This document shows, piece after piece, positions 46,601 to 58,939 of a stretch of DNA of 64,000 nucleotides. The stretch comes from Monocercomonoides exilis (taxonomy: Eukaryota > Preaxostyla > Oxymonadida > Polymastigidae): the NCBI GenBank assembly GCA_001643675.2, contig LSRY02000037.1, positions 802,501 through 866,500 of the forward strand, written 5' to 3'. Numbering within the stretch: the first letter of the stretch is position 1; each line of letters starts with the position of its first letter. The notes beneath the pieces were generated by a model. The model saw only the letters and a list, made by a program, of their open reading frames with translations. It did no database searches and was not told the DNA's origin. A program made the position numbers and the translations under genes.

Positions 46601-49600
46601 GATCATTGTGGATTTGAAGGGTTTGGGTGTTTGACAGTTGATTATTGTGCAAACTCAAGATTGAGTGAAAGTTCAAATGAAATGGAGGTTATCTCATCTT
46701 CGTCAATAGCCAAGGAAATAACAGGACCATCATTTGATGCGAGTATTTCAGGCAGAATTGTGTCATTGGAAGAGGGAGAGAGAATTCTTGTGAGTGTGAG
46801 TGATGGAGAATCAGCCACATAAGATTGTCTTGTTGGATGTTCGAGTTCACTGACTATGAGCAGACTTTCATTCGTTGTGAAAGGTCAGTTGGATTCAAGG
46901 AGAAAAGCATTCATTCGTTCAACATCAACACTCAGTGTGACGAACTGTTCAGTCTCATTTGAAAGTGGCTCATTGACTGATGGAAAGATAGAATACAACG
47001 TGATAAACATTGAGGGAGGAGAATTAATTATGAATGGGTTTGTGATCGAAGGGTCAGTGACAATGAATGAGAAATCACCAATATCAATGGCAAGTGGAGC
47101 TCAATTGGAGATTTTGAAGAGCAGAGTGAGTGGAGTGGAGGTGGAAGGTGGAATTGGAGGAGGATGTTTGGATGTTGGTATGAATGAAGAAGGAGGAAGT
47201 GTGAATATTGAAGAAAGCAATTTATCATCAAGATGTTCAGGTGGAAGTGGGATGAAAGGAGGAGGGATGAAGATATCAATTAGAAGTGGAGGGAGCTTGG
47301 AAATGAAAAAGGTGAATTTTTCAGGATGTGAAGTACCATCAGAGGATAGCGAAGAGGGAGGAAAAGGAATTGGAGGAGGGATGTTTGTTGAACTTCCCAA
47401 TCAAATGGAATCATTTGTTTTGGAAGGAATGATATTTGAGGGATGCGATGCCTGGAAAGGGAAGAATGTGTTTGTTTTTGGATGGAATCTGAGTGAGGTT
47501 GTGAACAAAGAGAACTTCAAATGGGAGATGAGTTCAGAGGAGTTGAGATCGTTTGATGAGTTGTGTGGATGGGAGAGGAAGACAACAGGAGAGGAAGGAT
47601 ATGTGATTCCATTGGTTGTGTATTTGTGGTCAAACTGGAGTGGGAATGGGTTTGTTTCGAAGGAGAGAGGAAGAGACTTCAGTGGGTGTGGATATTCGGA
47701 AGCACCATGTTCATCGATTGACCACTTGATTTCACTGAGGTGTTCGACACTTGGAGAAGGGGAAACACATATTGCCATTGTGGGATCAGGGATACTGAGC
47801 CATTCCATATCATTTTCATCTTCATCTTCTTCGTCATCAAACGAAGAATCACCAAAAGTGGTGATTGAAGGGACAAAGAAAGGGACAGTTTTGAAAGCGA
47901 GAGAAATGGATGAAAATGGAGGAGGTGAATCGATGGTTGTTTCGAATGTTCATCTTTCATTCAAGAACATATCATTCACAATGCCGAATGAATTGTGGAT
48001 GCATTCGTCATTCATTCAATCTTTATCTTCCTCTGCAATGCTCTCAGTCGTGTGTTGTTCAATTGATTGCTCTGAGGAAAGGAGAGAGATGAAGTATTGT
48101 GTTGTGAAGGTGGATGGAGGAAGTGTTGCAATTGAGGATTTCATGTTTTCTGAGTTGAGTGTGGCGAAAGGGTTTGTGGAGTTTGGAGCAGAAGTGGAAG
48201 TGATTTCAGTGGTGAATGTGTCGATATTGAACACAACAATATCAGGGGGAAGCCTGATCACGCTGACTGAGGGATCACACAATTTCCAATTTATGAAAAG
48301 AGAAGAAAGAAACGCGAACACAGTTGTGAGAGTGAATGAGTCGACATTCACAAACATTTCGTGTGGAGAGAATGGGGCATGTGTTGTGAGTGCAGATTCG
48401 TTTGGGGTTGCTGTGGAGTGTGTGATGGAAGGGTGTGTGCTGACGAAGTGCATGAGCGAGAGGAGCGAGGAAGGAGGAGGGGTGAAAGTGTGTCTGAAGA
48501 GTGGGGAATCAGAATTTAAAGTGAAAGGATGCTCGTTTGTGATGTGTATGTGCTCAACTGTGGATGGGAGAGGAGGAGGTTTGATGATTGATGCAGTTGA
48601 TCCGAAAGCCGAATCGGTTGAAACGAAAATACCAGCTCTTGGGGTGAGACTGGAAAACATTCGATTTGTGATGAATGAGGCGTTTGTGGGGAAGGATGTG
48701 TTCATCAAGTGCTATTCGATTGCAGGGCAGGTGAATGAGACGCTGTTTGTTCTGGACTTCAGCCAGGATGCTTTGAAGTCGAACAACTCGATTTGTGGGA
48801 GGGATGATGTTGACAAGGTTGATGTTGATCTGATTCCATTTATCACATTCTATTATTCGGAACAGGTGTTTGTTTCAGTGAATGGGAGTGAGAGCAGGCA
48901 GTGTGGGGCACAGGAGAAGCCATGCCAAAGCATTTGCTGTGGAGTTCGGCACATCGAAAAGAATCTCATGAATGTATTGTGGATCGATGGAGAATGTCTG
49001 ATTGGGGGAGTGTGTGAGATTGGAGATATGAATGTGAAATCATTGAAGAGAGCGCAGGCAACCATTCATTTGAACACAATGATTGAAGAAGATGAAATGA
49101 ATGGAGGAAGTGTGATTGTGTTTGTTGATGAGTGTGTTGTGGAGAGATGTGGATTTGTGTTTGGGGAGATGTTTGGGTGGGATGGGGAAAGCATTGTGAA
49201 AGAGAAAGATGGGAGATTGGAGATTTCGGAGTGCAGGTTCAGCTCAGCAACAATGGATCTGGTGATGAAGAGCAGGATTGTGAGTGTTGAGAGTGGAGAG
49301 CTGAAGATGACAGAAACAACATTTGATGGGATCCACACCACAGCATCACTTCTCTCGTTCACCAAAGAGGGAAAGGTTTCGATGAGTGAGATTGGAGTTT
49401 GGGATGTGATGAGTGAATGTGATTTGATTTGTGTTGGAGGAAAGGTTGATATGGAGATGAAGGAAGTGAATTTTGAGAATAACTCTGTTTGTGGGAATGA
49501 GAGTGTGATGAAGATGGAGGGAGCCGAAAAGAGAATGAGTGTGCTGAACTGTTCATTTGCTCGATGCCAGGGCACAAATGAAAGAGGGAGAATGGTGGAG

Positions 49601-51742
49601 ATTTGTGAGTGTGTGGATGTGCTGATTGGATCATGTTTGTTTGATGGAGGAACAATGGAAAGAAATGAAAAGAATTTGAATGTCGAAGAGGAGATGTGCA
49701 GATGGAAAGGATCTCTTGTTGATATCACAAAGAGTTCAGTGATGATGAAAGATACAACATTATTGAATTCACCAGAAGGTGGAATTACAATGAGTGAAGG
49801 AAATGTGACAATTGAGAAAGGAGAGTTCATTGATAATAATCTGTCAATTGAAGGATATCCATCAATGAGAAGAAACATCATCTGTTCTGATTCAGGAACA
49901 TTGAATGTGATGAGTTTGAAAGGAGGAGATGGATGGGAAAGAAATACTTCACTTTGGATGTTGAATGATGGGTGCAGTTTTGAAGGGATTGCTTCAGAGA
50001 GGGATTCATCATTCTTCATTCCTGTGCTTGAAAGTGTGGAAGCAAAAGAAGAGGCAAATAGAATGAAGCTGATTTTCAAAGGAATGCTTCTTGTTCCATG
50101 CAATCTTTCATTCTCAGTTGTGAAGAGGAAGGGAGAAGAGAAAGAGATTGAACATTATGATTTTGATTCAAATGGGTTTTTATCCGAAAGAGAAGTTGAG
50201 GGAAGTGTGGAAAAAGATCTCCTCAGCAGTTGTGGAGATGAAATAGAAGTGAGTGCGTGCATTTTGTTTGGGAATGCTGAATCTCCTTCGTCAACAAATT
50301 CATTCATTTTAAAGAATACAAGCGAAACAAAACAAAAAGATGAAGGAAGAATTGTTGAAGGAGGGAAAGAAGGAAAATCCTATTGGTTGTTGATTGTAAT
50401 TATCATGGCAGTTATTCTTGTGATTGTTCTGATTGTATCTGTTGTTTTGGCTGTTCGATGGAGAAAGGCAAAGAATGAAGCGAAAGATCTGAGAGAGATT
50501 GTGAATGATAATATCAGAAAAGATCCGAAGCTGATTGAAATGGTGACGATGGAAATGTCGCCTGAGGAGCAGTGGAGGAGTGCAGAGAAAGAGGCAGAGA
50601 AGAAGAACGATGAAAGGATCAAGAAGAGGGAATATGCGAAAAGCCTTCAGCATTCAGAATCATCAGAACACTTGCTGGCTGAAAGTGGATCGACTGAATA
50701 CATCCTGGGGAGAGATTCAGACAAAATCCCTGATTGGGCATTGGAGAAGGTGGATGAAAAAGAAGAAGAGATTCGAAAGAGATCACCATCACCTTCCATT
50801 TCATCCACTTCAACCACGTCAACAACTGATTCAGATTCCACATTTGTTCAAGGGGAGGACATGTGTCCAACAACCTCATCGATGTCGAATCTGGTGGATG
50901 CAATTGCCTGTTCTTCTCCTCATGAGAAGCTGATTGTGGATCTTAGGGATTCACTGTTCATGTTGCTCCATGGAAGAAATGAGAAGAAAGAGATGGCAAT
51001 AGGAAGTTTGCAGGAGAGGGAGCAAACAGCTGCTCAGATCCTGTTTTGGGTGGCCAATCTTGCTCTCCACTCATTTGATGAAATGGAAGTTCCCCTTCAG
51101 TCGCTGAGCAGTCTGAGCCCGCACATTGTGCTGTTCTCAGAGCACATGGTCATATGCATTGTGATGCATTCTGATCTCCTTTCATCAGATGATTCGGATT
51201 CATCATCCATCTCCTCGTCAACTGTTGCGACATCTGCCAGCAATGATGATGATGATGATGATGATTCCCTGCCCTCGTCTGCGTTTGAGGATGAGGATGA
51301 CAACAAAAACGAGTGCCTGAGGTGGAAGGCGCCTGAGCTGCAGATGAACAAGAAGATGGAGGCAACAGAGAAGTCGGTGGCATTCTCGATCGGGATGATG
51401 CTGTGGGAGTGCCTGACGCTCCAGATCCCGTTTGGGGAGTATGAGGCAGAGGCAGCTGGGCAGAAGATAGTGAATGGAGAAAGACCTGCATTGGAGGAGT
51501 TACAAGCAAACTCATATTTTGAAACCATCAAGAATTGCATTTCTTCGTCAGCAGAAGACCGTCCGTCGCTCACGCAGCTGAAGCGGGAGTTCATAAAGCG
51601 CTTTCCAGCGGAGATGGTGATTGTGACGATGTCAGATGCGATTGAATTGGAAGAATCCTCTGAAGAAAAGGAAATGAAAAAAAGTGGATGTGAGAAAAGT
51701 GATGAAAGTGAGACAAATACGAATGAGAATGCTGCACAATGA
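43622..51742 (+). CDS. Giant beta-helix surface receptor with transmembrane segment and degenerate kinase-like domain, interrupted by one TAA
   Basis: A single frame runs from ATG 43622 to TGA 51742 (about 2,700 codons), broken only by TAA at 46820-46822. The N-terminus (MLSGICCFVFILFSQCMC) is a signal peptide. The ectodomain shows repeated short strands with GGGM/GGGI turns and conserved Cys (FNICEAFYSGGGI, FDSCTARTWIGGGMCV, FSGCEV...GGGMFVEL), typical of right-handed parallel beta-helices such as POMP-type repeats. A transmembrane helix at 50378-50460 (WLLIVIIMAVILVIVLIVSV) is followed by basic residues. The cytoplasmic part ends in a kinase-like C-lobe: RWKAPEL, SVAFSIGMMLWECLTLQIPFG, EDRPSLTQL. 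I find no glycine loop, VAIK Lys, HRD or DFG, so it is a pseudokinase. Adhesion or host/particle sensing is inferred. The TAA makes it a pseudogene, a recent mutant or an assembly error. Confidence 0.8.
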
Positions 51743-52541
51743 AAAAGCTAATTCCAAACAAAGGGAAACATTCTGACGTGAACGAAGTGAATGAATAGAT
51801 TTGATGTGTTTTTTCCAATCTTTTTTGTTTTTTTGAAAGCAACTTCAATATTTTTTTGTTTGTGTTGAATTTTGTTAAATTTTTGTTCAAATTAAAAATT
51901 TCTATTTTTGTTGAAAGAGATTTTGTTTGCAAATTGTTTGAGTTCTGCGATTATATCATGTGAATGTTAGCTGTTTTATATATTCTTGATTTCATCTTTT
52001 GCAATCTGTTTCGTTTCACATCTTTTGAGAGTGACACTCATAAAAGAGATGTCTTTTGGTTTTTGTTGATATTGTAACTCCAACACCTTTTATCTTCAAC
52101 AACATGTTTATATATGTAATTCCACACCCTTGCGTTCACGATTTATAATTATTCTTTTTTTTGCGTTTAAACAGAAGAATATTTATTGATGAGTTTATTT
52201 TCATTTTGATTTGAAAGATTACTGCGTTGAATTGATTTTTGTTTCACATCAATATTCATTCATTTTCAAATTCTTTCAGCGAAAACTTTCAGTTTGTTCT
52301 ATTCATAATTTCAAATTAAATCTTGTATGAAATGTTTTGTTGTTGTAATTGTATCTCTCTTTTTTGGAAGACAATTTCCTATCTTTTTGGTATTTGACTT
52401 AAATGATAAAGAAACAACGCCATTTTTTAATTGGAGCTAGTTTTTTTCCAAGGCAAATTGACAATAGGGTTGATTTTATTTCAAAAAATGAAATTATTTT
52501 CTAAATGAAAAATAAGATGTATATCAATTTCTTTCAAATAT

Positions 52542-52596
<55 letters not shown>

Positions 52597-52746
52597 GATT
52601 TCTGGCTTATTTAAACATTGAACAAATAATAACATGAATTTTAAATTTTCAATTGAACAAAAAATTCGTATTTCATTGTTCTTTTCACAATTTCCTTTAT
52701 CAAAAGAAAACCGTAACAAACTATTTTTTGTAAAAATGAACAATTA
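51743..52746. other. Spacer with long poly-T
   Basis: T-rich 3' region of the surface-protein gene. No ORF is supported. Contains a 52-base T run (52543-52594) shortly before the pogo-like remnant. Confidence 0.55.
52543..52594. repeat. Poly-T tract, 52 bases
   Basis: Uninterrupted T run. Reading the other strand gives a spurious poly-Lys ORF. It lies about 150 bp outside the terminal repeat of the degenerate pogo copy. Confidence 0.95.
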
Positions 52747-54250
52747 CCATTGGTGCCAAAACCAGGACCTTTCACGAAACGCGGAACTTTTTTTGAAACT
52801 GAATATTGATTATTAATTTCATTTTTTTGGAATTTTTTTTGTGATTCTCCATTGTTAAACAATAAATTAATGAAACTCTGACGTGTTTGTTTTTGAACCG
52901 TTTTAAAACTGATGAAATGATAGAAAAACCATTCTACGATATTGAAAACCAGAATAACATGTTTCTTTGCACATGTTAAACACTTCTGAATAACAATTGA
53001 GATACAGTCAACAGCTAATTGAACAAATGATGAATCGATTTTAATTTCATTATTCATTATTTTCTTCTAACATTTTCTTTTTCAAGAAGTAGTTTTCGCG
53101 AACCTCCTTTTCTTTTAGAGAGATTATTGGAGATATGCATCTTGTTATCACGCCAACATGTCTCACTCTTGAAGCTGTCATACGTTTTGCCTTCCCCTTT
53201 GTTTTGGTGATTGATTCTTCAAATTCTTCTTCTTCAAATGTCCCTTTATTTTTTTTTTCAGAATATCCAGTATTCTTCTTTTTTCTGATTTCTTCATGTC
53301 AGAAATTGAATCTTCTTTATTCACAATTGCTCCTTTCACTTTTTTCATAACGTTCATGCTTGCATCCTCATCATTGTTTGTATCTCTTGCATCTTCCAAT
53401 TGCTTCTTAATTTGTGCAACACTGTTGCATAATTCATCCAACTCTTTTTGAAAGTCCTCAATGTCTTTAAGGCAATTTGCTAGTGATATTGCAGATTTTT
53501 CATTGAAATTCGTTTTTTTATCCATTTTCTATATCTGCAAAAATTTCTCAAACAATTCTGACTGAAGATCCACAGATGACTTTAAAACAATCAACTTTCC
53601 AGAGATTTGTTTTGAAGATTCACTAACTCGTGATAGAACTTCAGCTGCTGTAATAGGCCAAATGCCTGTTTTCAAAAAAGCAGTTCTGATTGTTGTGGGA
53701 TGAATTGCTGCCACAACAGCATCAGGAAGAACTTGTGACAAAACAAACATATTAGAATACAATGAGAAAGGATGTGGAATATGAAGCTGGTTGTTAAGCA
53801 CAGATTTGATCCTGGAAAAAATGCGACTGTCACAAGGTTGTAGAAAAAGAGTCATATTCGGATGGAAAAACTTAATTATAAAATGGGAATTTCAAGCAAC
53901 TGTAATATCTTCGGGGCAAAAATGCGCAACGCGATAATCCATCAGAATTTATGCTTTCAGCAAGCGAGTTGGCTTCATCTTCTCTTTTATTTGAATCAAC
54001 CAATCATTGATAAAAATCGTCTTTAATAAATCGTTTGTGATCCATCCGGAGCTAGCGTAATGATATTTGATGGAAAATGAAGGCAGATTCGAAAACTTGG
54101 CAGGGATCTACCTGTTTGGCCAGAGCAAATAATGACTCAAACATGAGCCATCAGCGCGCACACAGAAATGCAATATTGCATTCGAGAATTTTTGTGGAGC
54201 TGGAGGTGAAGGATGAAGGGTAAGAAATGATTTCAGCGACTTTGGAATGG
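52747..54250. mobile_element. Degenerate, truncated second pogo-like element
   Basis: The left end, CCATTGGTGCCAAAACCAGG, preceded by TA (52745-52746), resembles the terminal repeat of the element at 38589. The body carries a decayed minus-strand transposase homologous to that copy. The homology stops at about 54,250 and no right end is present, so the element is truncated, probably by the Merlin insertion that follows. Confidence 0.75.
53178..54245 (-). pseudogene. Decayed pogo-like transposase
   Basis: Reading from 54245 downward: a block with VRADGSCLSHYLLWPN, then SSGWITNDLLKTIFIN, then ILMDYRVAHF (the second catalytic Asp is kept here) with stops either side. From 53855 come FLQPCDSRIFSRIKSVLNNQ, TIRTAFLKTGIWPITAAEVL and a charged coiled-coil tail ending near 53178. 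Order and spacing match the 39-40.4 kb copy. Several in-frame stops and frame changes mark it as dead, and the N-terminal region is missing. Confidence 0.8.
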
Positions 54251-54416
54251 AAAACTTTTAAATGGAAAACAGAAGTTTATTTGTAATTCTATTTCAATAA
54301 AAAATGTATTTATTTAACGAAAAAGGAGAGATAAATAAATTACAAAAATCTCAGAAAAAATAAAAATTTAAGGGAGCAAAACCTTAATAAATATTTCAGA
54401 TTTATTTATTCTTTAA

Positions 54417-54573
54417 ATGCCTTTCAAAACAGACGAAAAAAGACATTTATCGGAGCTTAACGAATTATTTCAAGACGAGTTGAAGACTATGAAGTGGCTT
54501 CAAAACAATAATTACATAAAGTCATCGTTATGCTGCTATAAGTGCAAAAAATACATGAATCTTCAACTTGAAA
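54417..54573 (+). pseudogene. Merlin/IS1595-like transposase, 5' part, split by hAT insertion
   Basis: Starts MPFKTDEKRHLSELNELFQD and reaches the zinc-ribbon LCCYKCKKYMNLQLE, parallel to the start of the 36790 copy. Homology ends at 54573, where the hAT begins; the last eight bases (54566-54573) are the target duplication. The frame resumes at 63694. Confidence 0.85.
54566..54573 (+). repeat. hAT target-site duplication, left copy
   Basis: ACTTGAAA, repeated exactly at 63686-63693; eight bases is the length typical of hAT elements. Confidence 0.9.
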
Positions 54574-54594
54574 TAAGCCTGTCTGACCTGACAA
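54574..54594 (+). repeat. hAT left terminal inverted repeat
   Basis: 21 bp matching the reverse complement of 63665-63685 with one mismatch (G/A at the eighth base). Confidence 0.9.
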
Positions 54595-54835
54595 GTTTTT
54601 TTCGGGTCAGTGACAAATTGACGGACGAGTCATTTTGACTTGTCATTTTCCATATTATATTCAAATATATTTCCCTTTCAATGAAAAAACAAAATGGAAT
54701 GTTAAATGAAATACATACTATGATTAACTGAATTGAAAAAATTTTTTGACAAATTTTGATCATATTTGTCACACAGTGTCAGTTGCGGATATATAATAGA
54801 TTTAAAAACATAAATCAACTCATTTTTTCGTCTCA

Positions 54836-57657
54836 ATGGCTGTTAATCGTTCGTTATTTATAAAAGAACTTCCCGTAGGACTCCAAAAATCATTAGAGGA
54901 CTTTTCAATCGTGTGCGATAATAGCAATCATGGAACTCTTGACATTATAATTTTTTTATTAAATCGAGAAAAATGCATTCGTAAAAAAAATTGACGAATT
55001 GGATAAAGCGAATTGTAGTTTTGTTCGATTGGAATTAGCCTCCACAGATGAGGATGTTCAATGTTTCAATGATTCGTTTATTTATAAAATAATTACGACT
55101 TTTCTTTTCTTTTATCCATTAAATAAATTCATTGCCACAGGCTTCAAGCATCCAAATAGACCAGAAGAAATCATGTCTCAAATTCATTTAAAAATTCAAA
55201 ATGATCTCTTATGGATTTGCTACTATGAGGTTAAATCAGATTTCAAAACAAAAGCTGATGGGCACAGAATGTTTTTGTGTCCCAACGAAAAGAAGGGATA
55301 TGCATGCGGATGTTCAGGTAGAGAAACTTCAGCTGCAGTCAAACAACACAAATGTGCATTGTTGTCAACAACGTTGGACTTTTGGATCAATAAAAAGCAA
55401 AAAGAAGTACAACAAACCATTATTTCTATTAAAGAGCACAACCAGTCTTTTAAAGACAACAAACAATTGACAGATCAATTTTCAGATTTTGTTTCCAGAT
55501 GCAATATATCGTTCTTGTCAGCGGGTTCATCTGAGTTTAACACATTTGTGAAGAGTTTGATTCAAAAGGCACAGACAAATCCAACTGCTGAACATACAGA
55601 AATATTTCCGTATTTATCAAAGTGGAAAATAAAAAGACTAATAAACGAAAAGAAAACAACAGCAATTCAAGAAAGATCCAGATTAATAAAGGACAAATAC
55701 ATAGCTCTGATGATCGATGGAGGGAAAATCGCAAATTAAAAGTGCACAATCATTTCATTTATTATTCATGCAGAAAAATCAACTCCTGGATTTTGGAGTT
55801 TTCAACAAGCATGTTATTCTTCTGATGATTACAAAAATCTTGCTGAAAGGTGCATTTCGGAGATTGTAAATTGCGGAGGTGAAGTCAGAAGCATTTGCAG
55901 TGACGGCTTAGCAGCTCAAAAAAAAGCGTTTCAAGATTTATCACACGATTCTGATCGTGAAATCGATTTATTGAACTTTTATGTCAAACCTTTTCATGTT
56001 TATTGTTTTAATCATTTAATCAACTTAACAATCACACATTCTTTTCAAGAAGTCCCATTTCTTTAATCAATCAAGGATATAATTATTGAGTTCTCAAAAT
56101 TATCAAGGAGCTCATCAATACAACATATGTTCCCTGCAAAATGCCCAACATTCACACTGACGAGATGGTTGTGCTTGACAGATATTTGCTTGTTCATAAG
56201 GAAAAGCAGAGAAATTATATTGGAATCGAAGCTAATGGATAGTCAGAGTATTATAAATGCAATTAAAGCGGAAATTTTGTTATTCCCTTTAAAAAAGTTG
56301 CATTTATTTTTTGAAGATGACAACAGCAAGCTTGGAAATGTTTTTCCAAAAATTCTAGAGGTAATGTCTTTTTTCAATAACCTTCTTGAATTAAGCCCTT
56401 TTCGTTCCGATCATTGGCATAATGCAATTGTTAACGTTTGGATATATCTGTTCAACTACACTTTGGAAGGCGAAAGAGGGGATCTAATTGCACTCGCTTA
56501 TGCATTAACACCAGAAGGAAAAAATAAACTTATCAGTGATGATTTTTGTTGTATGTTTTTTAATTCAGAAGAAATGAGAAAAGATAGTTTGTTCAAACAT
56601 TTAAATATTCTCATAATTGATAGTTTCTTTTTTCCCCATTTTTGAACTCAATAAACAACATTTCAACTGTTTTCAAGGTCGAGCATCATCATCGTCTGTT
56701 GACTCATCATCACAGAATGAAGAAACGTGTGTTAGCAGGACCTTTGCAGAAGATAAAGAATCAACCGCTTTTCCCTTGTCTGTGAGTAGATTTCAAAAGG
56801 CATTATCAACGATTTTGAGAGATGAATCATCAACCGAGCATGTCCGTCCGAGTTCGAACAAGCAACTAATTGAGGAAAAACAAAATTCCGTAACATCATA
56901 TAAGCATATTCAGAAAGAAATTGAAGATCTCTTGTTAATTGTTTCACAATTTGAAAAGAAAGAGATTTCTTTTTCACATATGCGAGAAGAAGCTATTTTT
57001 TCAGAAAAAGAAAATGCCACAGATTATCTTGGACTCACAGAGGCAGAGGAGCAATCAGAAAATGACGAATATGATGAAATATTAAATGATGAAGCTTCAA
57101 CCCTTGTTGAAACAAGATCTTCTCTTATATCTTCTCAAGAAACGCTCAGTGACGAATCGGATTATCATGCCATAAGCGACTTCAACAAAGATGTTTACCA
57201 TGAAGACGAAGATGATGTGATTTTTGCCGGTACAAATAAAAAACTTAAAGTTATTCACGAAATTACAAAGGGGAAGGAGGATGAAGCTGTCGATTCAATT
57301 AAGATATCAATTGCATCAAATTGGTATTTCAGAATATTTAAATCATTTAATACTATTATCAATAATTCACTGGGGCAGTTAACTGAGGAAACGAGAAAAA
57401 AATTCGCATCGTTATTTAAAACTCACACACTTACTACAACATCAGTTTATTTCCTTGAGAGTTTACAGGTATATTACAGTCATATTGCATCGCTTGGTGA
57501 AGCGGAAACAATTTATGCCAACATTTGTTTTTGCATTGCAACATCTCCTTGTAGCGAATCCGCCTGTGAACGATTTTTTTCAAGACTGAAGCGAATCGTA
57601 GGTGATCATAGACATTCGCTTTCCTTTGATTCGCTAAATTCGTTGCTTCTCTTGTGA
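54836..57657 (+). pseudogene. Decayed hAT transposase
   Basis: The start MAVNRSLFIKELPVGLQKSL is lost after CIRKK at an eight-A run (54983-54990) and resumes one base later as DELDKANCSF. A Cys/His cluster (FLCPNEKKGYACGCSG...QHKC) may be a BED-like finger. The RNase H-like region is broken by frame changes around 55740-55800 and a TAA near 56064 (SICSDGLAAQKKAFQ, then YCFNHLINLTI). The last frame, to TGA 57657, ends in the hAT dimerisation domain: ATSPCSESACERFFSRLKRI followed by a Leu-rich helix. The pieces are in order, so this is one inactivated transposase, perhaps with small introns in the original. An acidic low-complexity linker sits at 57000-57240. Confidence 0.85.
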
Positions 57658-58660
57658 ATGATATTAACAAATCATTCGTTTTGAAATCAAATAACCATCG
57701 TTTGTTATTTTTCACATCTTTCAAATGATTGAGTTATTTCTCATTTCATTTAATGAAAATCAAAAATTGAATTCCTAGAATAACAACTATTATTTTAGTA
57801 AAACATGAACATCTTATTTGACATGAGAATCATTCAGTAGTATGTGATTATGTGAAAAAAAAACGATGAGATGAATAAAAAATCGGTCTGATCAAATGAT
57901 CTTGATTAGTGTTTATGATAGGCAGATAATAAAATATCATTTTATAACGAATGCTGTTCTAAAGCTGGAAAACAAAACTATTGCGCAATGAAAGACATTT
58001 TTAAAAAGAATAAATGGGAAATGCTGCAACATGCGAAGTGGTGGAGATTGTGACATAGGCACCTTTGGCTGCAACGTTGAAGAAAAGGATGTGACTCTGT
58101 TTCCTGAAGCAATTGCACTGACGGTGTTGGAGGAGCAAGAAGAGGCAGAGAAAAAAGAAAGAAAAATGACAAAAAATGTGTCTATCCGACAGAATTCAGG
58201 TTGTTTACGGAAAGAATCAAACTGAATATGGCGTTACTGCAAAAAGAAAAGCTGCAATGGTTGAAGAGGTGCATGACTGGCTGGGCTGAGGTTTGTTAAA
58301 GAGGAAGCAGATATAGCAAAAGCATTAGGCTTGCAGCAAAGAGCAGAAATTGAATTGTGATGTGCTTCGTCAGTAAAAGGAATTCAACAAAAGATTTCAA
58401 GTGCATAAAACAGTTGCACAGAAGCGAGAGACAAGTACGTGAGAACAATTGTTGATGAAATCGCAGAAGTGCCACGAAAATGTGTGAAAATTTTGAAGAT
58501 GGAGATGAATGTTTGATGCTCTGAGAGGATCAAGTGAGATAGGACAGAGATAACGAGAGGGCCTTGGAAATGAAAAAAAGGAAAGAGATATGGGAAGTAC
58601 CTGGAGTTGGTTGTGAAGAAGAAAAAGAGAAGATGAGGGGAACAAATCAGGAGGACACGT
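57658..58660. other. hAT internal spacer with decayed sequence
   Basis: Short coding-like scraps on both strands (for example CDIGTFGCNVEEKDVTLFPE near 58060, plus) without a sustained frame. Probably the decayed 3' flank of the cargo gene and transposase. Confidence 0.4.
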
Positions 58661-58939
58661 GTATTTATTGGAAGAGCTGTGCTGAAGTTGACAACGTTAA
58701 AACTTTCACTTTGAGAAAAGATACAGAAAGAAGGATGGCTTTGAGGATTAAGAAGAAGAAAAAGAAGAAAGAGAAGAAGAAGAAGAAGAAGAGAAAGAGG
58801 AAGAGGAAGAGGAGAGAAAAGGAAGAAAAGGAAGATGAAAAAGATGACAAAGATAAAGATAACGAAGAAGAAGAAGAAGAAGAAGATGATGATGATGATG
58901 AATGTGACAATGAATGCGAGCATAAACGCAAAGAAGAAT

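Noticed and set aside
43622-51742. Alternative code with TAA/TAG as Gln, as in Streblomastix
   Set aside because: CAF1, HUS1 and the MRH-like gene end with TAA at natural lengths and the first gene ends with TAG; only one TAA interrupts the receptor.
52534-52743. Poly-Lys ORF
   Set aside because: Translation of the poly-T tract.
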